Below are positions 15,331 through 23,380 of a stretch of DNA of 46,768 nt, one piece after another. A model generated the notes under the pieces. The model did not search any database. It saw nothing but the letters and a program-made list of their open reading frames with translations, and was not told the DNA's origin. Both the position numbers and the translations under genes were made by a program. The number at the start of each line of letters is the position of its first letter. Position 1 is the first letter of the stretch. The stretch comes from an uncultured Clostridia bacterium (GTDB lineage: Bacteria; Bacillota; Clostridia; Christensenellales; Aristaeellaceae): contig CAKUFI010000013.1 in NCBI GenBank assembly GCA_934647305.1, positions 1-46,768 on the forward strand. Direction: 5' to 3'.

Positions 15331-15512
15331 TGAAGCCGCTCGATTACGCGCTGCTGGCGCTGGTAGGAATCTGGCTGATCTGGGCGGTGCGGCGCATCGT
15401 TCGGCAGGTCAGGCGCGGCGGGTGCTGCGGGTGCTCCGGCTGCCAGAAGGCCTCGAAGAAGACCGCCTGCGGACATTGCGGGGGAGACTGCGCGCACTGC
15501 CGGGAAAAGTGA
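15330..15512 (+). CDS. FeoB-associated Cys-rich membrane protein
   Basis: A 60-residue protein of the FeoB_associated type (PF12669). One membrane helix (residues 6-24, LALVGIWLIWAVRRIV) is followed by a basic linker and a cytoplasmic Cys-rich tail with CCGCSGC, CGHC and CAHC. It shares its A with the feoB stop codon (TGATG). Proteins of this type always follow feoB in many Clostridia; the cysteines could bind iron or help load it, but the role is not established. It is below the usual size cut-off but the context and motif make it convincing. Confidence 0.9.
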   Translation: MKPLDYALLALVGIWLIWAVRRIVRQVRRGGCCGCSGCQKASKKTACGHCGGDCAHCREK

Positions 15513-15520
15513 ACAAAAAC

Positions 15521-15549
15521 AGACCGCATTCGAAAACGGAATGCGGTCT
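15521..15549. terminator. Terminator hairpin, left copy
   Basis: AGACCGCATTC and GAATGCGGTCT (11-bp perfect stem) with AAAAAC before it but no T-run after it on the plus strand. As it stands it works best as a terminator for minus-strand transcripts. It is near-identical to the hairpin at 15838-15866. Confidence 0.75.
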
Positions 15550-15837
15550 CAGCTTGTCAAAAAAGTTTTGACAAGCTGGTGGACAGGGAAGCAAGCTCCC
15601 CCGCCACTTCCACCCTCACCAGATTTTGCTTGAGCTCTACGAGCTCCGGTCGCAAAATCCGCAGGGAAACGATTTTTTCTCTGGAAAATGGGATTTTCCG
15701 GCGAAAAAACCGCCCCGTGCCCACGCTGTGTATTTGCACTACCAATCTTATGGAGAGGCGGCAGCAAGTGGAACCGGGCACTGCCCGGTCGAAAGGGCTG
15801 CGGCCCTCTCGAGCTCTCCGGGGGGTCCGACAGTCTA
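15550..15837. repeat. Modular hairpin repeat element, copy 1
   Basis: About 288 bp without a supportable gene, built from adjacent hairpins: AGCTTGTCAAAA...TTTTGACAAGCT (15550-15577), GGGAAGCAAGCTCCC, GATTTTGC...GCAAAATC enclosing GAGCTC-tac-GAGCTC, GGAAAAT-ggg-ATTTTCC, and ACCGGGC-act-GCCCGGT. The first about 70 bp recur in the same orientation at 46698-46768. A 34-bp segment at 15763-15796 recurs inverted at 46513-46546 with about three mismatches. CCTCTCGAGCTCTCC (15805-15819) recurs inverted at 46661-46675. It is therefore a dispersed genomic repeat. Confidence 0.75.
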
Positions 15838-15872
15838 AGACCACATTCAAAAACAGAATGCGGTCTGTTTTT
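15838..15872 (+). terminator. Terminator hairpin, right copy
   Basis: AGACCACATTC (15838-15848) pairs with GAATGCGGTCT (15856-15866), with one mismatch, followed by GTTTTT. It can end transcripts coming from the feo operon and lies just beyond the end of the convergent BtuD-like gene. Confidence 0.82.
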
Positions 15873-15899
15873 GATACGCTGAAAATAGACTTCGGTCTG

Positions 15900-16670
15900 C
15901 TATATCTCGAGCCGCCGCCAGGTTTCGAGCGATTCCAGCATGTACCCGGCCAGATCCAGACCGAAAACCTCCTGCAGAAACGCCCGGTCGCAAATTTCCT
16001 CAAACTGCCCGGCGCGAAGCAGCCTGCCGTCCCTGAGAAAGAGCAGGTTTTCGCTCAGCCGCAGCGCCAGGTTCACGTCGTGAAACACGCCGATCACCGA
16101 ATGCCTGCCGTCCTTCGACCATTCCTTCAGGTACTCGATCAGCTCAACCTGATGCCGCACGTCCAGGTGGTTGGCCGGCTCGTCGAGCAGGATGACGTCC
16201 GGCTCCTGCGCCAGCGCGCGCGCCAGAAAGACTCGCTGAAGCTGACCGCCGGAGAGCTGGTCGATCGGCCTTCTGCGCAGGTCGCACAGCCCGACGGCCT
16301 CAAGGCACCGCTCGACCGCCTCAAGATCCTCGCGCGACGCGCCGCGAAATAGGCCGCGCTTCATGCGCCGGTACCGGCCGAGCAGCACGGTTTCCTGCAC
16401 CGTGTAGGAAAAATAGACCTCGTGGCTCTGACTCATCAGCGCCAGGCGGCCGGCCAGACGCTCGCGCGGAATCGACGAGACCTCCTCGCCGGAGAGCAGT
16501 ATGCGCCCCCTATGCGGGATCAGCGCATCAATGGCGCGAAGCAGCGTGGTCTTGCCGCAGCCGTTGGGGCCGAGCAGGCAGTAGTTCGCGCCAGCCTGCA
16601 GGGTGAAGGTGAGGCCATGCAGCACGTCCTGCGCGCCATAGCCGGCGGAAACGTTTTGAAATTCCAGCAT
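15900..16670 (-). CDS. ABC transporter ATP-binding protein, predicted cobalamin importer (BtuD-like)
   Basis: A 256-residue ATPase of the FecE/BtuD/FhuC group. It has Walker A GPNGCGKT (34-41), the Q-loop region LALMSQSHEVYF, signature LSGGQLQRVFLARAL and Walker B VILLDEPANHLD. It would power the FecCD-type permease whose stop is 3 bp upstream of this ATG. The operon begins with a binding protein led by a cobalamin riboswitch, so the cargo is predicted to be vitamin B12 or a related corrinoid; without the riboswitch an iron-siderophore role would have been equally likely. Confidence 0.9.
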   Translation of the reverse strand: MLEFQNVSAGYGAQDVLHGLTFTLQAGANYCLLGPNGCGKTTLLRAIDALIPHRGRILLSGEEVSSIPRERLAGRLALMSQSHEVYFSYTVQETVLLGRYRRMKRGLFRGASREDLEAVERCLEAVGLCDLRRRPIDQLSGGQLQRVFLARALAQEPDVILLDEPANHLDVRHQVELIEYLKEWSKDGRHSVIGVFHDVNLALRLSENLLFLRDGRLLRAGQFEEICDRAFLQEVFGLDLAGYMLESLETWRRLEI

Positions 16671-16673
16671 GCG

Positions 16674-17690
16674 TCAACCCTCCCTGCGCCCGCGCAGAAA
16701 CAGCCAGGCGAAAAACGGCGCGCCCACCAGCGCGGTAATCGCGCCCACGGGCAGCTCTCTGGGTGCGAGCAGCGTGCGTGAAAGCAGGTCGCACAGCACC
16801 ATGAACCCGCCGCCGTAGACCGCGCTCATGGGCAGGGTCAGGCGATGGCGGCTGCCGAACAGGCGGCGCACCGCGTGCGGGGCGATCAGGTCGACAAATC
16901 CGATCACGCCCACGAAGGCCACGACCGACCCGGACAAAAGCGTGGACAGCAGCAAAAGCAGCAGCTTGACCCGCCGCACCGGCACGCCCGAGGACTGCGC
17001 CTGCTCGTCGCCAAAGGTCAGAAGATCCATCTCGGTCGCGCTGCGCAGGAGCAGCGCCAGGCAGACGACCGGGATCGGTGCGATCAGGCGCACGTTTTCC
17101 CAGGTCTGCCCCGAAAAGCTGCCCATCTGCCAGAAAACCAACTGCTTGAGCCGGTCGCCCGCGAAGGTGGTCAGCAGGGTCAGTATCGCGCTGACGAACA
17201 GCGAGAGCACCATACCGGTCAGCACGATGGTCTGACTGGAAAAGCTCTGGTCGAAGCGCGCGGTCAGCCGCAGCGCCAGAAGCACCGTGCACGCGCCGAA
17301 CAGGAAGCCTGAAGCCGGCAGCGTGAATTGCCCCAGAATCGAGAAACCGCTGAGCATGACCAGCGCGGCGCCTAAGGAAGCGCCCGAGGACACGCCCAGC
17401 GTGTAGGAAGAGGCCAGGGGATTGCGCAAAACCGACTGCATGACGGTTCCGCTGACTGCCAGCGCCGCGCCGGTCAGAAGCGCCGTAAGCACGCGCGGCA
17501 GGCGGATCGTCCACAAAATGGAAACCAGAACGGCCGGGACGCGCTCCGGCAGCGCGCTTCCCAGCAGCTTGTGACTCAGTATCGCGAGCTGATCCGCGGG
17601 CGGGATGGACACGCTGCCCACGCCTGCCCCAAGGAGCAGGCAGATGAGCAGCCCCACCGCGCTCAGCAGAACCTTCATGCGCGTCTTCAT
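16674..17690 (-). CDS. FecCD/BtuC-type ABC transporter permease, predicted cobalamin importer
   Basis: A 338-residue permease with nine to ten predicted membrane segments, normal for BtuC/FecC/FhuB proteins. Family marks include GAALAVSGTVMQSVLRNPLASSYTLGVSSGAS near residues 75-105 and the ATPase-contacting loop GVIGFVDLIAPHAVRRLFG near residue 260. It makes the transmembrane path as a homodimer. The ATG lies 3 bp after the binding-protein stop region on the same strand, so the three genes are one operon. Confidence 0.92.
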   Translation of the reverse strand: MKTRMKVLLSAVGLLICLLLGAGVGSVSIPPADQLAILSHKLLGSALPERVPAVLVSILWTIRLPRVLTALLTGAALAVSGTVMQSVLRNPLASSYTLGVSSGASLGAALVMLSGFSILGQFTLPASGFLFGACTVLLALRLTARFDQSFSSQTIVLTGMVLSLFVSAILTLLTTFAGDRLKQLVFWQMGSFSGQTWENVRLIAPIPVVCLALLLRSATEMDLLTFGDEQAQSSGVPVRRVKLLLLLLSTLLSGSVVAFVGVIGFVDLIAPHAVRRLFGSRHRLTLPMSAVYGGGFMVLCDLLSRTLLAPRELPVGAITALVGAPFFAWLFLRGRREG

Positions 17691-17696
17691 CCCGCG

Positions 17697-18623
17697 TTAC
17701 GCGGCCGGCTCGACCTCGACCAGGGAGGCGAACTCGTCCGGATACACGGCCAGGGCCACCGCCACCAGCGCGTCGGTCAGGTGGTTGTTGGGCAGGCTGC
17801 TGGCCAGGTTGTCGATGTAGTAGACGGCCTTGTTCTTCACGGCGGTCACGTTTTCCCAGCCCTCGCGGCCCAGGATCTCGCCGACCGCGTCGTCCGTGTA
17901 GTTGACGTTGGTCAGGATCACGTCCGGGTTGAGCGCGACGGCGGATTCAGCCTCGACGGACACCCAGCCCTGCTGATCGCCCAGCACGTTGATCGCGCCG
18001 CAGGTGGTGATCAGCTCGTCCAGGTAGGTGTTCGCGCCGCCCGAGTAGAGGTAGGGCAGGGCACTGATCTCAAAGAACACGGTCTTCTTTTCAGTGATCG
18101 TGGCGGCGATTTCAGCCACCTGATCGATGACGGCCTGCATCTCCGCGACCAGCTCCTCGCCCTTGTCCTGCGCGCCCAGGCAGGCGGCGATGAAGCGCAC
18201 ATCGTCCTGCGCGGCGGCCAGAGACTCGCTCGAGGGAATGGCGGCCAGGCACACGCCGGCCTTGCGAAGGGCCTCCAGCGCGTCGCCGCCCGAGAAGGCG
18301 GACATGCTGGACAGCAGAATCAGGTCGGGCTCGAGCACGGCCAGCTGCTCCGCGTCGGGCGCGAACATGTCGAACTGGGGCAGCTCGGCGAGCTCCGGCC
18401 AGTAGGTCGCGGAATAGGTATCCACGGCGATCAGCTTGTCAGTCAGGCCCAGGTCCATCACCACCTGCGTGCAGGCGGGGGCCAGGGAGATGAGCTTGCT
18501 GACCTCGGCGGGCAGCGCGATTTCGTTGCCCTCGCGGTCAGTCGTCGGAGCCTCGGCAAAGGCGCAGCAGCAGATCAGCGCCAGCGCCACGGCCAGGCAG
18601 AGAAGTTTCTTCAGGTGTTTCAT
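17697..18623 (-). CDS. ABC transporter substrate-binding protein, predicted cobalamin-binding (BtuF-like)
   Basis: A 308-residue periplasmic-binding-protein of the BtuF/FhuD class III type: two lobes joined by a long helix, with VSKLISLAPACTQVVMDLGLTDKLIAVD at the N-lobe and EPDLILLSSM. The signal peptide MKHLKKLLCLAVALALICCCAFAEA has cysteines inside the hydrophobic core but its cleavage looks like AFA-E, not a lipobox. The ATG at 18623 is chosen for its GAAGGG site; upstream in-frame codons up to 18824 fall in the riboswitch and its expression platform. First gene of the operon. Confidence 0.9.
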   Translation of the reverse strand: MKHLKKLLCLAVALALICCCAFAEAPTTDREGNEIALPAEVSKLISLAPACTQVVMDLGLTDKLIAVDTYSATYWPELAELPQFDMFAPDAEQLAVLEPDLILLSSMSAFSGGDALEALRKAGVCLAAIPSSESLAAAQDDVRFIAACLGAQDKGEELVAEMQAVIDQVAEIAATITEKKTVFFEISALPYLYSGGANTYLDELITTCGAINVLGDQQGWVSVEAESAVALNPDVILTNVNYTDDAVGEILGREGWENVTAVKNKAVYYIDNLASSLPNNHLTDALVAVALAVYPDEFASLVEVEPAA

Positions 18624-18659
18624 GGGGGTCAGTCCCTTCATTATATTCCGAAACTGCCC

Positions 18660-18912
18660 ATTGCAAAAAGGGCACACAGCCACACCGCCCCGTTCGCCGG
18701 GGGCGTTTTGCGTGGGATGCGCCGGCCGTATTCTGACTTGAAGCTCAATCGCCCCGCTCCGCCTTCTCAGGAAGTCATCCCAATGGCCGCGTTCTTCACG
18801 CCGGGAGGTCGGCTCGCTTCTCACAGCAGCGGCTCCTGTCGGGGATTTTCACCCCGTTCCGCGAGGCCTGCCGGGCCCCGCCTGCCGATGCGCACCCATG
18901 TGCAGTGATCGG
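18660..18912 (-). promoter_or_regulatory. Cobalamin (AdoCbl) riboswitch
   Basis: On the minus strand the core GGGGTGAAAATCCCC followed by GCCGCTGCTGTGA (18813-18855) matches the conserved cobalamin aptamer. It is preceded by GGGTGCGCATCGGCAGG and followed by GCCATTGGGATGACTTCCTGAGAAGGC and the B12-box analogue AAGTCAGAATACGGCCGGC (18721-18739). Between 18660 and 18715 lies a GC-rich stem ending in CTTTTTG, the likely expression platform. High cobalamin should switch off the BtuFCD-like operon. Confidence 0.92.
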
Positions 18913-18928
18913 TCGAATAACCGCACAC

Positions 18929-18958
18929 ATTATAGCACACGCGGCCGCCCGCCTGCAA
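18929..18958 (-). promoter_or_regulatory. Promoter of the riboswitch-controlled btu operon
   Basis: TTGCAG (18953-18958), 18-bp spacer, perfect TATAAT (18929-18934) on the minus strand; start near 18922, just ahead of the aptamer. Confidence 0.7.
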
Positions 18959-18990
18959 GGCATGCGCGGAAAAACGCCGCGAGATTTTAC

Positions 18991-19019
18991 TTGCAATGCG
19001 CGGCGGTTTAGGGTATAAT
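18991..19019 (+). promoter_or_regulatory. serS promoter
   Basis: TTGCAA (18991-18996), 17-bp spacer, perfect TATAAT (19014-19019). It is back to back with the btu promoter, about 30 bp away. Confidence 0.82.
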
Positions 19020-19025
19020 GAGACA

Positions 19026-19252
19026 AAGCGTTCGAGGAAAACTATGAGCGGCCAAGGTCCTCAGAGAGCCGGGTGTGCTGTGAACCGGCGGCGGAGGCGC
19101 TCGTTCCACTTTCCGAGCAGCCGGCGACGAGCCGGAGGGGAGCGCCCCTTACAGCGCGGCGAGGCGGTCGCTTTATGCGGCAAGCTGGGTGGCAACGCGG
19201 AGTCTTCCGTCCCAGACAGTGGGATCGGAGGGCTTATTTTTTTGAGGAGGAA
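19026..19252 (+). promoter_or_regulatory. T-box riboswitch, serine specifier (UCC)
   Basis: Stem I base GGAAA pairs with UUUCC; ACUA is followed by UGAGCG, which pairs with CGCUCG. The specifier loop then reads GUUCCA with UCC (Ser) at 19105-19107 followed by A. AGAGAGCC and a GGUGUG distal motif are present. The T-box GGGTGGCAACGCGG lies at about 19187-19200, followed by a terminator. It should sense uncharged tRNA-Ser and control serS, consistent with the gene it precedes. Confidence 0.92.
19204..19243 (+). terminator. T-box regulated terminator of serS
   Basis: CTTCCGTCCC and GGGATCGGAGG form an imperfect stem followed by a run of seven T (19237-19243). Confidence 0.82.
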
Positions 19253-19258
19253 CAGAGC

Positions 19259-20539
19259 ATGATCGACATCAACCTGCTGCGCACCAACCCCGATCTGGTG
19301 CGCGAGAACATCCGCAAGAAGTTTCAGGATCAGAAGCTGCCCCTGGTGGACGAGGTGATCGAGCTGGACAAGCTCAACCGCCAGACCATTCAGGCGGCCG
19401 ACGCGCTGCGCAACCAGCGCAACGTCATCAGCAAGCAGATCGGCGGCATGATGGCCAGGGGTCAGCGCGCCGAGGCCGAGGAGGCCAAAAAGCAGGTCGC
19501 GCAGATGGCCGGCGAGCTGGCCGATCTGGAGAAGAAGGAAGAGGAGTACGCCGCGCAGATTCGCGAGCGCATGCTGGTCATCCCGCAGATCATCGATCCC
19601 TCGGTGCCGATCGGCAGGGACGACAGCGAAAACGTGCAGAACGAGATCTTCGGCGAGCCGGTCGTGCCGGACTTCGAGATTCCCTACCACGTGGACATCA
19701 TGGAGCGCCTGAACGGCATCGACCTGGACAGCGCCCGCCGGACCAGCGGCAACGGCTTTTATTACCTCAAGGGCGACATCGCCCGCCTGCATTCGGCCAT
19801 CCTGTCCTACGCGCGCGATTTCATGATCGACCGCGGCTTCACCTACTATGTGCCGCCGTTCATGATTCACGGCAACGTGGTCAACGGCGTGATGAGCTTC
19901 TCCGAGATGGAGAATATGATGTACAAGATCGAGGGCGAGGATCTGTACCTGATCGGAACCAGCGAGCACTCGATGATCGGCAAGTTCATCGACACTATTC
20001 TGCCCGAAAAGGATCTGCCCCAGACCCTGACCAGCTACTCGCCCTGCTTCCGCAAGGAGGTCGGCGCGCACGGCATCGAGGAGCGCGGTGTGTACCGCAT
20101 CCATCAGTTCGAGAAGCAGGAGATGGTCGTCGTCTGCAAGCCCGAGGATTCGATGAAGTGGTACGACACGCTGTGGCAGACCTCGGTCGCCTTCTTCCGC
20201 ACGCTGGATATCCCGGTGCGCACGCTGGAGTGCTGCTCGGGCGACCTGGCCGACCTGAAGGTCAAGAGCTGCGACGTCGAGGCCTGGTCTCCGCGACAGA
20301 AGAAGTACTTCGAGGTCGGTTCCTGCTCCAACCTGGGCGACGCGCAGGCTCGCCGTCTGGGCATTCGCGTCAAGGGCGAGGACGGCAAGAAGTACCTGGC
20401 TCACACGCTCAACAACACCGTCGTGGCTCCGCCGCGCATGCTGATCGCCTTCCTGGAGAACAACCTGCGCGCCGATGGCACGATTGCGATTCCCGAGGCG
20501 CTGCGCATGTACATGGGCGGCAAGGATCACATCGGCTAA
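19259..20539 (+). CDS. serS: Serine--tRNA ligase
   Basis: A 426-residue class II aminoacyl-tRNA synthetase of bacterial SerRS length. The N-terminal coiled-coil arm for tRNA binding runs from about residues 30 to 100 (LRNQRNVISKQIGGMMARGQ onward). Then come the class II motifs: the motif 2 region SPCFRKEVGAHGIEERGVYRIHQFEK and motif 3 NNTVVAPPRMLIAFLEN with the conserved arginine. It charges tRNA-Ser in the cytoplasm. The ATG follows GAGGAGGAA; the frame is open upstream to 19073 but that lies in the T-box leader. Monocistronic, ending at the terminator near 20564. Confidence 0.98.
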   Translation: MIDINLLRTNPDLVRENIRKKFQDQKLPLVDEVIELDKLNRQTIQAADALRNQRNVISKQIGGMMARGQRAEAEEAKKQVAQMAGELADLEKKEEEYAAQIRERMLVIPQIIDPSVPIGRDDSENVQNEIFGEPVVPDFEIPYHVDIMERLNGIDLDSARRTSGNGFYYLKGDIARLHSAILSYARDFMIDRGFTYYVPPFMIHGNVVNGVMSFSEMENMMYKIEGEDLYLIGTSEHSMIGKFIDTILPEKDLPQTLTSYSPCFRKEVGAHGIEERGVYRIHQFEKQEMVVVCKPEDSMKWYDTLWQTSVAFFRTLDIPVRTLECCSGDLADLKVKSCDVEAWSPRQKKYFEVGSCSNLGDAQARRLGIRVKGEDGKKYLAHTLNNTVVAPPRMLIAFLENNLRADGTIAIPEALRMYMGGKDHIG

Positions 20540-20563
20540 TCGAAAAGGCAAAAAGAATAGGAG

Positions 20564-20590
20564 AGAGCCGTCCGGAGGGGCGGCTCTTTT
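20564..20590 (+). terminator. serS intrinsic terminator
   Basis: AGAGCCG (20564-20570) pairs with CGGCTCT (20581-20587), followed by TTTTG. Confidence 0.88.
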
Positions 20591-20604
20591 GTATAAAAAC
20601 ACGA

Positions 20605-20665
20605 ACAGACTCTAGTCTGTATTCAACTTACATTCGGAAAGTGACACAAATAAAGACTGAAGTCT
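20605..20665. repeat. Pair of related palindromes in a gene-free region
   Basis: ACAGACT-CT-AGTCTGT (20605-20620) and AGACT-GA-AGTCT (20654-20665) share the AGACT/AGTCT arms 49 bp apart. The surrounding 20591-20860 is AT-richer than the genome average and holds no gene I can support. The palindromes could be binding sites or degraded hairpin repeats; they are far (about 200 bp) from the next promoter. Confidence 0.4.
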
Positions 20666-20862
20666 GTTGTTACGGAACTATGTCAGAATGCTCGACGAAT
20701 TGTTAGAGTGAGTGCAGACCGAGGACTAATGTATTCGTGTTGCTGCCATGCGCCGCGAAGAGCTGTGTTGCTTCATTAATGTATGGCTTCTTGACAGCGC
20801 GGCAAATTCTAATCGCGCATGAATCCCGCGCTAATTCGCCTTTAACTGTCACATTTCTGCGC

Positions 20863-20891
20863 TTGACAACAAAATGGCGCTACGGTATAAT
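20863..20891 (+). promoter_or_regulatory. Consensus promoter of the oligopeptide ABC operon
   Basis: TTGACA (20863-20868) and TATAAT (20886-20891), both perfect, with a 17-bp spacer. The start near 20898 gives a leader of about 50 nt to the ATG at 20951. Confidence 0.9.
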
Positions 20892-20950
20892 AGAAATAAC
20901 CGTTAGTTTGACTGAACTTGCGGAAATTTTAGAAGAAGGGTGATTTAGAC

Positions 20951-23332
20951 ATGAAGAGACTCCTCGCACTGGCTCTGGTTGTGTGCATGATGTTCTCCGG
21001 TTTCGCGTTCGCCGAGGGCGACGCCGCCAAGGACAGCTATACCTACAACCTGGCGATCCAAGAGTTCCCCACGGTGTGGGATCCGCTGCGTCAGCAGACC
21101 CAAACGGACTCCATCTACACCACTTATCTGGGCAATGGCCTGTATGACTTCGATTTCAACGAAGACATGGACGGCTACAAGATTGTGCCCCTGGCTGCGG
21201 CCGATTTCCCGGAGGACGTGACGGCTGAGTACGTCGGCGCCGACTGGAACATCAAGGAGGGCGACACCGCCCGCGCCTGGCGCATCAACATCCGCAAGGA
21301 CATGACCTGGGATGACGGCACCCCCATCACCGCCAAGGACTTCGTGGATTCCGCGAAGATCCGCCTGAACCCCAAGGCCGCCAACTATCGCGCGGACAGC
21401 TTCTATTCGGGCAACATGGTCATTGCCGGCGCTGAGAACTACGCCAAGAGCAATGTGACCTCCGACACGACCCTGCGCGCCTACATGGACATCGCGGGCA
21501 TCGAGGACGTGGACGCGTTCATGGCTGAGTACGGCGACCTGCCCTGCTCCATCAACTGGAGCTACTCCTTCGGCGACACCTACGACTTCGAGACGAAGGC
21601 GTGGACCGGCGCTGCCGAGAACGAGGTCGTTGAGACTCCCCTGACCCTCAAGGAAATGTACGCGTTCTTCTCCGAGGGCGAAGGCCTGACCAAGAACGGC
21701 GCGGACGCCGACACGATGAAGGAGTATGCCCTGGACGAGACCTATGCCAAGTACACCTATCCCGAGTTCCCCTGGGACAAGGTCGGCTTCATCCAGCACG
21801 ACGACTATTCCTTCGACCTGGTGCTGACCAAGTCCCTGGAAGGCTTCTACCTGTGGTACTCCATGACCGACACCTGGCTGGTCAAGGCGGACGTGTACGA
21901 AGAGTGCACCACCGAGACCGACGGCGTGTACAACTGCACTTACGGCACCTCTGCCGAGACCTCTCCCTCCTGGGGCCCCTACAAGATGACCGAGTTCCAG
22001 TCTGACAAGGTCATCACCCTGGAGCGCAACGACTCCTGGTTCGGCTTCAACGACGACAACGCCGACATCTATCAGGCGACCGCTCTGAAGTGGACCTACG
22101 TGTCCGAGCCCGCGACCCGCATGGAGATGTTCCTGGCCGGTCAGCTGGATACCTTCGGCATGAGCAAGGACTACATGGAAGAGTACGCCGGTTCCGACTA
22201 CCTCTACTATGAGGAAGGCGACTCCGTGTTCGCGATGGTGTTCAACCCCGATAAGGGCGCGCTGGAGAATGCTCAGAAGGCTGCCGGCGAGAACATCAAC
22301 AAGACCATCCTGACCATCAAGGACTTCCGTATGGCTATGTCCCTGGCGATGGATCGCGCCAAGTTCTGCCTGTCCACCTCTCCGACGAATGCGCCTGCCT
22401 TCGCGCTGTACGGCAGCCAGATCGTCGCCGACCCGGACAACGGTATCTTCTACCGCGCGACCGACGAGGCCAAGCAGGTCATCGTGGACTTCTGGGGCCT
22501 GACCGATGAGATCGGCGAGGGCAAGACCTACGCCACCATCGACGACGCTGTGGATTCCATCACCGGCTACAACCTGGAGATGGCCAAGACCTACTTCGAC
22601 TCCGCCTACGATCAGGCGATCGAGCAGGGTCTGATGGACGAGGACGATGTCGTGCAGATCTGCGTCGGCACCCCCAACACCACCGCCACCTTCTACAACA
22701 ACGGCTATGACTTCATGGTCAACAACTACACCGAGGCCGTGAAGGGCACCAAGCTCGAGGGCAAGCTGACCTTCACCCGCGACGGTACGCTGGGCAACGC
22801 CTTCTCTCAGGCGATCAAGTCCAACCAGGTTGATATGCTGTTCGGCGTGGGCTGGACCGGTTCCACCTTCGATCCCTACAGCCTGATGGAAGCCTACACC
22901 AGCTCCAACTATCAGTATGACCCCGCTTGGGACACCACCGCTGATATGCTCGAGATCACCCTGGGCGACGAGACCTACACCGCCTCCGTCTGGGATTGGA
23001 CCGAAGCCATCGCTGGTGAAGAGGTTGAGGGCAAGAACGCGGCCGGCGAGACCGTGACCCTGAGCTTCCCCTACTCCACCGATGCCGAGAAGGCTGCGCA
23101 GCGCTTTGAGATCCTGGCCAAGCTGGAGCACACCGTGCTGATGCACTATGACTTCATCCCGCTGATGGGCGACTCTTCCGCTCACCTGAAGGGCATGAAG
23201 GTCGAGTACTACACCGAGGACGAGGTGTTCCCGATGAGCCGCGGCGGCGTGAAGTACATGACCTTCAACTACACCGACGCCGAGTGGGACGCCTTCGTGG
23301 CTGAGCAGGGCGGCACTCTGAACTACAAGTAA
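20951..23332 (+). CDS. Family 5 (oligopeptide/dipeptide) ABC transporter substrate-binding protein
   Basis: A 793-residue extracytoplasmic binding protein of the SBP_bac_5 family, longer than the usual 520-600. The signal peptide MKRLLALALVVCMMFSGFAFAE ends at an AFA-E site with no lipobox cysteine. Family features include ARAWRINIRKDMTWDDGTPITAKDFVDSAKI (about residues 105-140) and later DFRMAMSLAMDRAKF and GTLGNAFSQAIKSNQVD. Acidic residues are abundant, fitting an exported protein. Codon use is more biased than the neighbours, suggesting very high expression, in line with the perfect promoter. Followed by an attenuating hairpin before the permease genes. Peptide is the likely cargo. Confidence 0.9.
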   Translation: MKRLLALALVVCMMFSGFAFAEGDAAKDSYTYNLAIQEFPTVWDPLRQQTQTDSIYTTYLGNGLYDFDFNEDMDGYKIVPLAAADFPEDVTAEYVGADWNIKEGDTARAWRINIRKDMTWDDGTPITAKDFVDSAKIRLNPKAANYRADSFYSGNMVIAGAENYAKSNVTSDTTLRAYMDIAGIEDVDAFMAEYGDLPCSINWSYSFGDTYDFETKAWTGAAENEVVETPLTLKEMYAFFSEGEGLTKNGADADTMKEYALDETYAKYTYPEFPWDKVGFIQHDDYSFDLVLTKSLEGFYLWYSMTDTWLVKADVYEECTTETDGVYNCTYGTSAETSPSWGPYKMTEFQSDKVITLERNDSWFGFNDDNADIYQATALKWTYVSEPATRMEMFLAGQLDTFGMSKDYMEEYAGSDYLYYEEGDSVFAMVFNPDKGALENAQKAAGENINKTILTIKDFRMAMSLAMDRAKFCLSTSPTNAPAFALYGSQIVADPDNGIFYRATDEAKQVIVDFWGLTDEIGEGKTYATIDDAVDSITGYNLEMAKTYFDSAYDQAIEQGLMDEDDVVQICVGTPNTTATFYNNGYDFMVNNYTEAVKGTKLEGKLTFTRDGTLGNAFSQAIKSNQVDMLFGVGWTGSTFDPYSLMEAYTSSNYQYDPAWDTTADMLEITLGDETYTASVWDWTEAIAGEEVEGKNAAGETVTLSFPYSTDAEKAAQRFEILAKLEHTVLMHYDFIPLMGDSSAHLKGMKVEYYTEDEVFPMSRGGVKYMTFNYTDAEWDAFVAEQGGTLNYK

Positions 23333-23380
23333 TCCATTCGGATTCACCTGATGCAAACGAATGCCTCAGGCTTCGCCGGG

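Noticed and set aside
15579..16352. Plus-strand frame across the repeat and the BtuD-like gene
   Set aside because: It runs through multiple hairpins of a non-coding repeat, then antisense to the ATPase. No family similarity.
20737..20943. A 68-codon frame ahead of the peptide operon
   Set aside because: It spans the consensus promoter at 20863-20891, has no ribosome site and no recognisable motif.
20945..23356. An 803-codon minus-strand frame opposite the family 5 binding protein
   Set aside because: Perfectly shadows the coding gene, with Gly/Val/His/Leu-rich translation. The plus-strand gene has a promoter, signal peptide and family motifs.
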